NCBI GenBank assembly: GCA_000433915.1
Contig: HF993631.1
Coordinates: forward strand, 1-6,931
DNA: 6,931 nucleotides
Direction of reading: 5' to 3'
DNA from: Clostridium sp. CAG:793
GTDB lineage: Bacteria > Bacillota > Clostridia > TANB77 > CAG-508
In this document: positions 1 to 5,038 of the stretch, piece by piece
Layout: the number at the start of each line of letters is the position of its first letter
How positions within the stretch are numbered: position 1 is the stretch's first letter
Made by a program: the position numbers and the translations under genes
The notes under the pieces: model-generated
What the model saw: the letters and a program-made list of their open reading frames with translations, nothing else
Told to the model about the DNA's origin: nothing
Databases searched by the model: none

Positions 1-58
1 TTTTTGATTAAATTTTAATTTTTTCATATTATTGTATATTTTTTATTTAATTTTGCAT

Positions 59-98
59 AAAAAAAATAATTAAAAATTATTTTATTTTTAATTATTTT
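59..98 (-). terminator. AT-only hairpin with U-run at the end of recF
   Basis: On the minus strand an inverted repeat (arms 63-77 and 84-98, loop 78-83) overlaps the recF stop codon and is followed by a run of T (complement of the A-run at 59-66). The perfect 15-bp stem contains no G or C, so it would be weak, but its position and U-run fit an intrinsic terminator closing the dnaA-dnaN-recF transcript. In DNA this AT-rich such repeats can arise by chance. The remaining bases 1-58 show no gene. Confidence 0.45.
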
Positions 99-1132
99 AT
101 TTTTCCGTTTTCTATATAAAATGATTTACGATTTTTTATATCTATATCTTTTGTACAAGTAATTAATACTTGTATATTTTTTATATTTGATAAAAATTTT
201 GATATTCTTTTTTCATCTAATTCTGACATGAAATCATCTAATATTAAAATTGGATATTCTCCTATTTCATCATTAATAACTTGTAGTTCTGCTAATTTCA
301 TTGATAAAATTGCCGTTCTATTTTGTCCTTGAGAACCATACACTCCAACATCTTCACCATTTATATATATTTTAAAATCATCCCTATGTATTCCTGAGGT
401 TGTATATCCTCTTATTTTGTCTATATTTTTATTTTTTTCTAATTTTTTTAAATATTTTTCTATTTCTTCACAATCTGATGTATAATTAATGTCAATTTTT
501 TCGTCGGTTATTTCAGAATGAATATTTTTTATTTTATTTTTTATTTTTTCTATATATTCTTTTCTGTATAAATAAATTTTATATCCCAATTCTGCTAATT
601 TTTCATTCCATATTTCTAACATTTGATCATTATAGTTTTGTTTTAAATAATTATTTCTTTGTTCTAATGTTTTTAAGTAATTATTTAATATATGAATATA
701 TTGTGGTCTTAACTGTCCTATCATCATATCTATAAATTTTCTTCTATCTGCTGGTCCATTTTTTAATAAATTTATATCGTCTGGTGTAAATATTACTAAA
801 TTTATTGTACCTAATAATTCACTTAATTTTTTTATTTTTATATTATTTAAATAAATTACTTTTTTTTCGCTAATATTTATTTTTATTTTTCCATTTCTGT
901 CTTTTTTTTGATATTCTACTTCTATATTTGCATATTTTTCGCCTTTTTTTATCATTTCTTTTTCTTTATTTGTTCTAAATGATTTTCCAAATGCACATAG
1001 AAATACGGATTCTAATATATTTGTTTTTCCTTGGGCATTATATCCATAAAAAATATTTATATCTTTATTAAGATCTATTGTTTGTTCTTCATAATTTCTG
1101 AAGTTTTGTATTTTAATTTTATTAAGATACAT
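92..1132 (-). CDS. recF: DNA replication and repair protein RecF
   Basis: RecF is an SMC/ABC-like ATPase that binds gapped DNA and, with RecO and RecR, helps load RecA at stalled forks; it acts in the cytoplasm on the chromosome. The 346-residue product has the family layout: N-terminal 'KIKIQNFRNY', Walker A 'GYNAQGKTN' at residues 30-38, an ABC signature 'YGSQGQNRT' in the C-terminal third preceded by 'SGIHRDDF', and Walker B 'ILILDDFMSELDEKR'. Length is slightly under the usual 360-370. I chose the ATG at 1132 ('MYLNKIKI') because GGAGG (1137-1141) stands four bases upstream; an in-frame ATG at 1153 would add seven residues and lies inside a palindrome. It follows dnaN by 80 bases. yaaA (S4-like), usually found between dnaN and recF in Bacillota, is absent. 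Confidence 0.96.
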   Translation of the reverse strand: MYLNKIKIQNFRNYEEQTIDLNKDINIFYGYNAQGKTNILESVFLCAFGKSFRTNKEKEMIKKGEKYANIEVEYQKKDRNGKIKINISEKKVIYLNNIKIKKLSELLGTINLVIFTPDDINLLKNGPADRRKFIDMMIGQLRPQYIHILNNYLKTLEQRNNYLKQNYNDQMLEIWNEKLAELGYKIYLYRKEYIEKIKNKIKNIHSEITDEKIDINYTSDCEEIEKYLKKLEKNKNIDKIRGYTTSGIHRDDFKIYINGEDVGVYGSQGQNRTAILSMKLAELQVINDEIGEYPILILDDFMSELDEKRISKFLSNIKNIQVLITCTKDIDIKNRKSFYIENGKIK

Positions 1133-1145
1133 TTTACCTCCAATT

Positions 1146-1177
1146 ATATCCACATTCTATGCATAGAATGTGGATAA
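1146..1177. promoter_or_regulatory. Palindromic pair of convergent DnaA boxes upstream of recF
   Basis: Positions 1147-1176 form a perfect 30-bp palindrome centred on ATGCAT. Each arm ends in a DnaA-box-like 9-mer: ATATCCACA at 1146-1154 (8 of 9 to TTATCCACA) and TGTGGATAA at 1169-1177 (9 of 9, reverse orientation), with 14 bp between them. It ends five bases before the recF Shine-Dalgarno. There is no T-run after it on the minus strand, so it does not look like a terminator. Likely a DnaA-binding site controlling recF or readthrough from dnaN; a role as an RNA hairpin near the ribosome site is also possible. Confidence 0.6.
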
Positions 1178-1212
1178 CTTTGTTTTTATTTATTAAATTT
1201 TAAGTTCTGACA

Positions 1213-2334
1213 TTAGCTTTTTAATCTTATTGGAAGAATCATATATTTATAGTCTCCCTCTTCTTCAATACTTCTAACTATACATGGAGATATATTTGAT
1301 CCGAAATCTATATAAACTTCTTCATCATCTATATTTCTAAATACATCTAAGAAATATTTTGGGTTGAATCCTGCTTCTAAGTTTTTTCCTTCAGTATTTA
1401 CATATAATTCTTCTTTTGCATCTCCTGTTTGATTTGTACAAGATATTGTAATTTTTCCTACTTCTACTGTTACTTTTACAGGATATTTCTTTTCTTTTTC
1501 TATGCTTGATGATGATATTAAACTTATTCTTTCAAAACAATTTGCTATTGCTGTTCTGTTTACTCTTACTCTTGTTTCCCATTTTTCTGGGATTACACTA
1601 GAATAATTTAAAAATTCACCATCTAGTAATCTAGTTACAATTTTGCAATTTTCAATTTCAAATAGTGCTTGATTTTTTGCTATTCCAATTTTAACAAGAT
1701 CAAATGAATCTAATAAAATTTTATTTATTTCTGTTAATGTTCTTCCTGGTATTACTGCTGTAAAGTCATTGGTTTTTGTTTGTAAAAATTTGTTCTTCCA
1801 TGCAAGTCTAAATCCATCTACTGCTACTACATTTAATTTATTATTTTTAATTTCAAATAGACATCCTGTAAAAATAGGTCTATTTTCTTCTGTGCTTATA
1901 GCAAAAATGGTTTTTCTTATCATGTCTTTTAATGTATTTTGTTCTATTTCTATTGAGTTTTCTATATTTATTTCTGGTAATTCTGGAAATTCTTCAGGAT
2001 TCATAGTTGCTAATTTGTATAATGACCCTTCACATTCTATTACTAATAGATTTTTATCATTTATTTCTATTTTGATTTCTGTATCAGGTAATTTTCTTAT
2101 AATTTCACTGAACATTATTGCATTTACAACTGTTGCTCCTTGTTCTGCTACTGTACAATCTTTAATTATGTACTCTATTCCTAATTCTAGATCATAACAT
2201 GTTAATTTTATGTCATTTTCATTTGTTTGAATTAATATTCCTTCTAGTATAGGCATTGTTGTTCTTACAGCAACTGCTTTTGTTACGGAATTAATTGCTT
2301 TTAGTAATTTTTCTTTGTCACAAATAATTTTCAT
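1213..2334 (-). CDS. dnaN: DNA polymerase III beta subunit (sliding clamp)
   Basis: DnaN forms the dimeric ring that tethers DNA polymerase III and many repair factors to DNA. The 373-residue product matches the usual length (366-378) and the three repeated clamp domains of about 120 residues. The N-terminus 'KLLKAINSVTKAVAVRTTMPILEGI' (shown in part: 'VRTTMPILEGI') is typical, as is the C-terminal 'YMILPIRL', which contributes to the partner-binding cleft. The start at 2334 aligns with the family; its mRNA leader is an unbroken purine tract (complement of 2334-2357) with a GGA core about 12 bases upstream, a rather long spacing. It lies downstream of dnaA across the origin and upstream of recF, the standard order. 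An open frame on the opposite strand here is a shadow. Confidence 0.98.
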   Translation of the reverse strand: MKIICDKEKLLKAINSVTKAVAVRTTMPILEGILIQTNENDIKLTCYDLELGIEYIIKDCTVAEQGATVVNAIMFSEIIRKLPDTEIKIEINDKNLLVIECEGSLYKLATMNPEEFPELPEINIENSIEIEQNTLKDMIRKTIFAISTEENRPIFTGCLFEIKNNKLNVVAVDGFRLAWKNKFLQTKTNDFTAVIPGRTLTEINKILLDSFDLVKIGIAKNQALFEIENCKIVTRLLDGEFLNYSSVIPEKWETRVRVNRTAIANCFERISLISSSSIEKEKKYPVKVTVEVGKITISCTNQTGDAKEELYVNTEGKNLEAGFNPKYFLDVFRNIDDEEVYIDFGSNISPCIVRSIEEEGDYKYMILPIRLKS

Positions 2335-2354
2335 TTTTTTCTTTCTTCCTTTCT

Positions 2355-2381
2355 TTTATTATAATAATATATAAATATATT
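2355..2381. other. DNA unwinding element (AT-only stretch)
   Basis: This 27-base run holds only A and T apart from the flanking C at 2353, with alternating TA steps ('ataataatatataaatat'), which melt easily. It directly abuts the DnaA-trios on the side away from the boxes, exactly where strand opening should begin. The assignment rests on position and composition; melting has not been shown. Confidence 0.75.
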
Positions 2382-2399
2382 TAGTAGTAGTAATAGTAG
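2382..2399 (+). promoter_or_regulatory. DnaA-trio array (TAG TAG TAG TAA TAG TAG)
   Basis: Six consecutive triplets fit the DnaA-trio consensus, written 3'-(G/A)AT-5', on the plus strand reading leftward from the boxes. In B. subtilis such trios guide DnaA from the double-stranded boxes onto a single strand to open the helix. Here only four bases (GTCA) separate the array from the first DnaA box, and the AT-rich DUE follows on the other side, so both order and polarity agree with the known module. Confidence 0.8.
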
Positions 2400-2403
2400 G
2401 TCA

Positions 2404-2421
2404 TGTGGATTGTGTGGAAAA
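2404..2421 (-). promoter_or_regulatory. Two abutting DnaA boxes next to the trios
   Basis: TGTGGATTG (2404-2412, 7 of 9 to TGTGGATAA) and TGTGGAAAA (2413-2421, 8 of 9) are in direct tandem with no gap, both in the same orientation. They are the anchor from which DnaA would be loaded onto the trio strand. Neither is an exact consensus box, suggesting weaker binding that may depend on the stronger cluster to the right. Confidence 0.75.
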
Positions 2422-2455
2422 CTTATATAAAGCCTTTAATATATACGGAAATGCC

Positions 2456-2476
2456 TGTTGATAACTCTGTGGAAAA
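2456..2476 (-). promoter_or_regulatory. Two DnaA boxes, left part of main cluster
   Basis: TGTTGATAA (2456-2464) and TGTGGAAAA (2468-2476) each match the reverse DnaA box TGTGGATAA at 8 of 9 positions. They share orientation with the boxes beside the trios and are three bases apart. Confidence 0.65.
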
Positions 2477-2485
2477 CTTTTAAAA

Positions 2486-2569
2486 TTATCCACACAATTA
2501 AATTAGTTATCCACATTTTGAGTTATCCACAAGTTATTAACAGGTTATTCACAGGGGGGCTGTGGATAA
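2486..2569. promoter_or_regulatory. Main DnaA-box cluster with four exact boxes
   Basis: Exact TTATCCACA occurs at 2486-2494, 2507-2515 and 2523-2531 on the plus strand. TTATTAACA (2534-2542, 7 of 9) and TTATTCACA (2545-2553, 8 of 9) follow, and an exact reverse box TGTGGATAA is at 2561-2569. The last two boxes face each other across a GC-rich run of G (2554-2559), forming an 11-bp near-perfect inverted repeat (2544-2570). This is the high-affinity part of the origin, where DnaA would assemble first. The change of box orientation between this block and the left blocks is similar to other Bacillota origins. Confidence 0.88.
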
Positions 2570-2614
2570 CTAATGTGGCCTTTCCGTAAGAAGAATTTGA
2601 TCTATGTAGTATCG

Positions 2615-2641
2615 AACATAAATTTCCCAAACATAAATTTC
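2615..2641 (+). repeat. 12-bp direct repeat AACATAAATTTC
   Basis: AACATAAATTTC occurs at 2615-2626 and again at 2630-2641, a period of 15 bases. It lies between the DnaA-box cluster and the 3' end of dnaA. No function is recognised. Confidence 0.5.
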
Positions 2642-2654
2642 ATTAATGAGCGTT

Positions 2655-2663
2655 TTTGTCGAA
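2655..2663 (+). promoter_or_regulatory. Possible Spo0A box (TTTGTCGAA)
   Basis: TTTGTCGAA matches the known 0A-box core (TGTCGAA) of endospore formers. A weaker relative, GTTGTCGGA, lies 20 bp to the right (GTCG at 2678-2681, inside the dnaA 3' end), two helical turns away on the same face. In B. subtilis Spo0A binds the origin and restrains initiation at sporulation. A single 9-mer is weak evidence and it is not known that this organism sporulates. Confidence 0.3.
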
Positions 2664-2671
2664 TTTTGCAA

Positions 2672-4007
2672 CTAGTTGTCGGATAGTAGTATTTTTTTCA
2701 CACTTTCCACAATTAGTTTTGTATTAGAATTCGATTTAATTTCTTTTTCTATTTTATTACATGCATGCATTACTGTTGTATGATCTCTTTTACCAAAGTC
2801 AATTCCAATTTGAGGTAATGACATCTGGGCAACATTTCTGCATAGATACATGGCTATTTGCCTAGGGAAAGTTACATCATTGGATCTTTTGGCTCCTCTT
2901 AAATCCTGAGGTGATACGTTAAAATATTTTCCTACAACATCTTGTATGTATTCTGATGATATTACTTTATCTTGTTGAGCTACTATGTCATTAATAGCCT
3001 TTTCTGTCATTTCCATTGTTATTGGACTGTTGGTTAAAGATGCTTTTGCTATTAATTTATTTAATGTTCCTTCTAGTTCCCTAATGTTTGAGTCGACTCT
3101 CGTTGCTATGGCTGATAAAATTTCGTCATCTATTATAATATTATCTAATTGTGTCTTTTTTCGTAGTATTGCAAGTCTTGTTTCATAATCTGGATTTGAT
3201 ATGTCGGCAATTAAGCCCCATTCAAACCTTGATTTTAATCTATCTTCAAGTAATTCAATGTCTTTTGGTGGTTTATCACTTGAAAGTACTATTTGTTTTC
3301 CAGATTCGTATAATGTGTTAAATGTATGGAAAAATTCTTCTTGTGTACTTTTTTTGTTAGCGATAAACTGAATATCGTCAATTAATAATACGTCAATATT
3401 TCTGTATTTTTCTCTAAATTTTTCAGTTGCTTGATCTTTTAATGCATTTATTAGTTGATTTGTGAAATTTTCTGATGTAACATATAATACTTTCGCATTA
3501 GAATTGTAACTTAAAATCTGATTACCAATTGCGTGCATAAGGTGAGTTTTACCAAGACCAACTCCTCCATATATGAAAAATGGATTATATTTTGAACCTG
3601 GAGTTTCCGCAACTCCTTGTGCTGCAGCTTGAGCAAATTTATTATTATTTCCTACTACGAATGTGCTAAATGTGTATTTAGGATTTAACCCAGAATTTAA
3701 TAATAATTTATTGTTGCCGGATTGTGGATACTTGAGTTAAAATGTCTGGTTCATCAGAATCTAATTTTATAATAACTTTGCATTTTTTGTTTGTTATGAA
3801 ATTAAATGTATTAGTTAATAAATCAATGTATCTTGATTCTACTGTATCTCTTTGAAATGAGTTGGTAGCGACAAGCACAATAATATTTTCGTTAACGCTT
3901 TTTAATTCAAGTGGTTGAATCCACGTTTCATATGTAATTACAGTTGTTTCTTCTTTTAAAAGATCTTTTGCTTTGTTCCAAAGATCTTTAAGCATTTCAG
4001 CAGACAT
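2672..4007 (-). CDS. dnaA: Chromosomal replication initiator DnaA, interrupted by a one-base frameshift
   Basis: DnaA is the AAA+ ATPase that binds DnaA boxes and opens oriC. The start at 4007 ('MSAEMLKDLWNKAKDLL') has AGGGG (4016-4020) eight bases upstream; the frame stays open to 4076 but that extension is unlike DnaA. The first frame gives 99 residues of domain I plus linker ('TYETWIQPLEL' is typical) and stops at 3708-3710. The other frame opens at 3736 and reads through 'GLNPKYTFSTFVVGNNNKFA', Walker A 'GGVGLGKTH' (3542-3568), Walker B 'LLIDDIQF' (Asp pair at 3374-3379), sensor 1 'VLSSDKPP', the arginine-finger box 'LKSRFEWGL', 'NIRELEGTLNKL', and the domain IV helix-turn-helix signature 'GKRDHTTVMHA' (commonly GGRDHTTV). 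With one base skipped the product is about 444 residues, normal for DnaA. The gene is essential, so an error or a true frameshift is more likely than a dead gene. Confidence 0.93.
3708..3736 (-). other. Frameshift window in dnaA
   Basis: Both frames are open only over these 29 bases: the upstream frame stops at 3708-3710 (TAA) and the downstream frame has a TAA at 3737-3739. Joining them needs a +1 shift, that is one surplus base or two missing bases. The longest base runs here are short, and no CTT-TGA-like +1 site or slippery heptamer is present. The window falls in variable linker domain II, so homologues cannot pinpoint the base by eye. A DnaA-box-like TGTGGATAC (3723-3731, 8 of 9) lies within it. 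Confidence 0.85.
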
Positions 4008-4011
4008 TATA

Positions 4012-4022
4012 TTCGCCCCTTT
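4012..4022 (-). promoter_or_regulatory. Ribosome binding site deciding the dnaA start
   Basis: The minus strand reads AAAGGGGCGAA just upstream of the ATG at 4007, with AGGGG eight bases from the start. This supports 4007 over the upstream in-frame ATG at 4076, which has no such site and whose extension is not DnaA-like. Confidence 0.75.
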
Positions 4023-4054
4023 TAAGTATTTTGTAAAATAAAAAAAGTTATTTA

Positions 4055-4086
4055 ATATCCACAATTTGTGCAACAAATGTGGAAAA
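4055..4086. promoter_or_regulatory. Dyad of convergent DnaA boxes in the dnaA leader
   Basis: ATATCCACA (4055-4063, 8 of 9) faces TGTGGAAAA (4078-4086, 8 of 9) with 14 bp between. The interior (TTTGT ... ACAAA around GCA) continues the dyad, with one unpaired base. It lies between the predicted dnaA promoter and the ribosome site, so it would be in the 5' untranslated region. DnaA repressing its own gene is well known; this is the obvious candidate operator. The same layout and spacing occurs upstream of recF. Confidence 0.65.
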
Positions 4087-4128
4087 ATATTTAAATAACA
4101 TTCTCTTTAGTATCTCATTTTTTTATAT

Positions 4129-4158
4129 ATAATACCAAAAATAAAGCTTAATAGTCAA
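4129..4158 (-). promoter_or_regulatory. Predicted dnaA promoter
   Basis: On the minus strand TTGACT (4158-4153) is followed after 18 bases by TATTAT (4134-4129), one mismatch each from the sigma-A consensus. Transcription would begin near 4122, leaving a leader of about 115 bases that contains the DnaA-box dyad. AT-rich DNA yields chance -10 matches, but the -35 element and position support it. Confidence 0.6.
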
Positions 4159-4200
4159 GATAAATTAAAAAATAATTAACTATTTTTTATGTAAAACCTA

Positions 4201-4230
4201 TTGACATAAAGAAGGATAGTGAGTTATAAT
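4201..4230 (+). promoter_or_regulatory. Consensus promoter of the rpmH operon
   Basis: TTGACA at 4201-4206 and TATAAT at 4225-4230 match the sigma-A consensus at all 12 positions, with an 18-base spacer. The start would be near 4237, giving a leader of about 40 bases before rpmH. A strong promoter suits a ribosomal protein gene. It diverges from the dnaA promoter. Confidence 0.88.
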
Positions 4231-4276
4231 ATAAATTACGATTGATTATTATGCGTTAGAATTGGAGGTGCGAATA

Positions 4277-4411
4277 ATGAAAAGAACATATCAACCAAAA
4301 AAGAGACAAGAACAAAAAGAACATGGTTTTATGAAAAGAATGTCAACAAGACAAGGAAGAAATGTAATAAAAGCAAGACGTGCTAAAGGAAGAAAAAAGC
4401 TTAGTGCGTAA
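4277..4411 (+). CDS. rpmH: 50S ribosomal protein L34
   Basis: L34 is a small basic protein of the large ribosomal subunit. The 44-residue product starts 'MKRTYQPKKR', contains 'HGFMKRMSTRQGRNVI' and ends 'KARRAKGRKKLSA', all diagnostic of the family, and its length is the normal 44-46. GGAGG at 4264-4268 stands eight bases before the ATG. It is the first gene of the rightward operon behind a consensus promoter and is followed by a terminator-like hairpin, so it is probably made in excess over rnpA. Confidence 0.97.
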   Translation: MKRTYQPKKRQEQKEHGFMKRMSTRQGRNVIKARRAKGRKKLSA

Positions 4412-4420
4412 GCTAAACAT

Positions 4421-4449
4421 GGTCACGATGGTTTATTGTGACCTTTTTT
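4421..4449 (+). terminator. Terminator-like attenuator between rpmH and rnpA
   Basis: GGTCAC (4421-4426) pairs with GTGACC (4438-4443); four more pairs, two of them G-U, extend the stem to about ten around a small loop. Six T follow at once (4444-4449). This is an intrinsic-terminator shape on the plus strand only. Because rnpA begins 13 bases later with no separate promoter seen, it likely acts as a partial terminator lowering rnpA and downstream expression relative to L34. Confidence 0.75.
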
Positions 4450-4462
4450 AAGGTATAAATGT

Positions 4463-4804
4463 ATGAAAAAAATTAAAACATTAAAAATGAACTATGAATT
4501 TAAAAATGTTTTTAATAAAGGAAAATATTATATTGGACGACAAATTATTGGTTATTCAATGAAAAATAAAAGGGATTTTAATAGACTTGGAATAGCTATA
4601 AATACAAAACTTTGCCATGCTGTTTATAGAAATAAAATAAAAAGGAAAATTAGAGCAGCATATCAGGATTTAGAGTTTGATTGTGAAAAAGGCTATGATT
4701 TAGTTTTTATATGGAATAAAAAAACTAATATATCGGAAATGTCGTATGATGTAATATACTCTGATATGAAAAAAATGTTTTTAAAAATGGGAATTATGAA
4801 GTAA
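4463..4804 (+). CDS. rnpA: Ribonuclease P protein component
   Basis: RnpA is the protein cofactor of RNase P, which trims the 5' leader of tRNA precursors; it helps the catalytic RNA bind the leader. The 113-residue, very basic product has the family length and the motif 'AVYRNKIKRKIRAAYQ' at residues 53-68, corresponding to the RNR region (RNRxKRxxR; here RNK, a mild change). 'RLGIAINTK' at 41-49 fits the preceding strand. The usual small residues before the motif (as in GNAV) are replaced by 'CHAV'. AAGG at 4450-4453 is nine bases before the ATG, right after the U-run of the attenuator. Two bases separate it from yidD. Confidence 0.95.
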   Translation: MKKIKTLKMNYEFKNVFNKGKYYIGRQIIGYSMKNKRDFNRLGIAINTKLCHAVYRNKIKRKIRAAYQDLEFDCEKGYDLVFIWNKKTNISEMSYDVIYSDMKKMFLKMGIMK

Positions 4805-4806
4805 AT

Positions 4807-5025
4807 ATGAAAAAAATATTTATAGGAATGTTGAAATTATACCAAAAAAGCATATCTCCAGTTGTTAAGCAAATGGGATTTGAATGTAAATTTTATCCTA
4901 GTTGCTCTGAATATATGAGACAGGCTATTGAGAAGTATGGTTGCATTAAGGGATTTTTTCTAGGTATGAAAAGACTAATAAAATGTAATCCTTTTTCAAA
5001 TGGCGGATATGATCCATTAAAGTGA
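4807..5025 (+). CDS. yidD: Membrane protein insertion efficiency factor YidD
   Basis: YidD is a small, probably membrane-associated protein that assists YidC-dependent insertion. The 72-residue product carries the family pattern: 'LYQKSISP' (11-18), 'CKFYPSCSEY' (27-36), 'AIEKYGCIKG' (40-49), 'RLIKCNPFSNGGYDPL' (56-71), with the conserved cysteines at 27, 33 and 60. Its ATG lies two bases after the rnpA stop and no strong ribosome site is seen, so translation is probably coupled to rnpA. It ends in TGA, which shows that TGA is a stop in this organism. Confidence 0.95.
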   Translation: MKKIFIGMLKLYQKSISPVVKQMGFECKFYPSCSEYMRQAIEKYGCIKGFFLGMKRLIKCNPFSNGGYDPLK

Positions 5026-5038
5026 AAGGAGAATTAAT

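Larger units (their letters stand above)
2355..2588. other. oriC: Chromosomal replication origin oriC (dnaA-dnaN spacer)
   Basis: The 337-bp gap between dnaN and dnaA (2335-2671) contains, left to right, an AT-rich unwinding segment, six DnaA-trios, two abutting DnaA boxes, then at least six more boxes, including four exact 9-mers. This order (DUE, trios, boxes) is the basal unwinding module described for Bacillus subtilis. Dense exact TTATCCACA sites in a genome this AT-rich, beside dnaA and dnaN, are strong evidence for the origin. Gene strands diverge around the dnaA/rpmH boundary, and the plus strand turns from pyrimidine-rich to purine-rich there, as expected near an origin. A second, small box pair upstream of dnaA (4055-4086) may make the origin bipartite. 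Confidence 0.92.
2444..2588. repeat. 12-bp inverted repeat flanking the DnaA-box cluster
   Basis: TACGGAAATGCC at 2444-2455 and GGCCTTTCCGTA at 2577-2588 are reverse complements at 11 of 12 positions. They bracket the main box cluster (2456-2569). The arms are unusually GC-containing for this DNA. They could bind an origin regulator or form a looped structure; I do not recognise the motif. Confidence 0.5.

Noticed and set aside
1143..1148. TATAAT on the minus strand just before recF, as a recF promoter
   Set aside because: No -35 element is found at the right distance, and transcription would start within or after the ribosome site.
1147..1176. Palindrome before recF as an intrinsic terminator of dnaN
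   Set aside because: No T-run follows the stem on either strand; the DnaA-box content explains it better.
1769..2197. 142-codon open frame on the plus strand
   Set aside because: It lies wholly opposite dnaN, which is certain, and its product resembles no family I know; it is a shadow of the clamp gene.
2985..3188. 67-codon open frame on the plus strand
   Set aside because: It is opposite the dnaA AAA+ region and has no ribosome site; a shadow frame.
2672..3538. A separate truncated DnaA-like protein starting at the ATG at 3538
   Set aside because: The frame continues upstream through Walker A and the AAA+ start with perfect family match, so this ATG is internal to dnaA.
4198..4208. Spo0A-like TGTCAA on the minus strand
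   Set aside because: It is simply the complement of the rpmH -35 element TTGACA and lacks the outer bases of the box.
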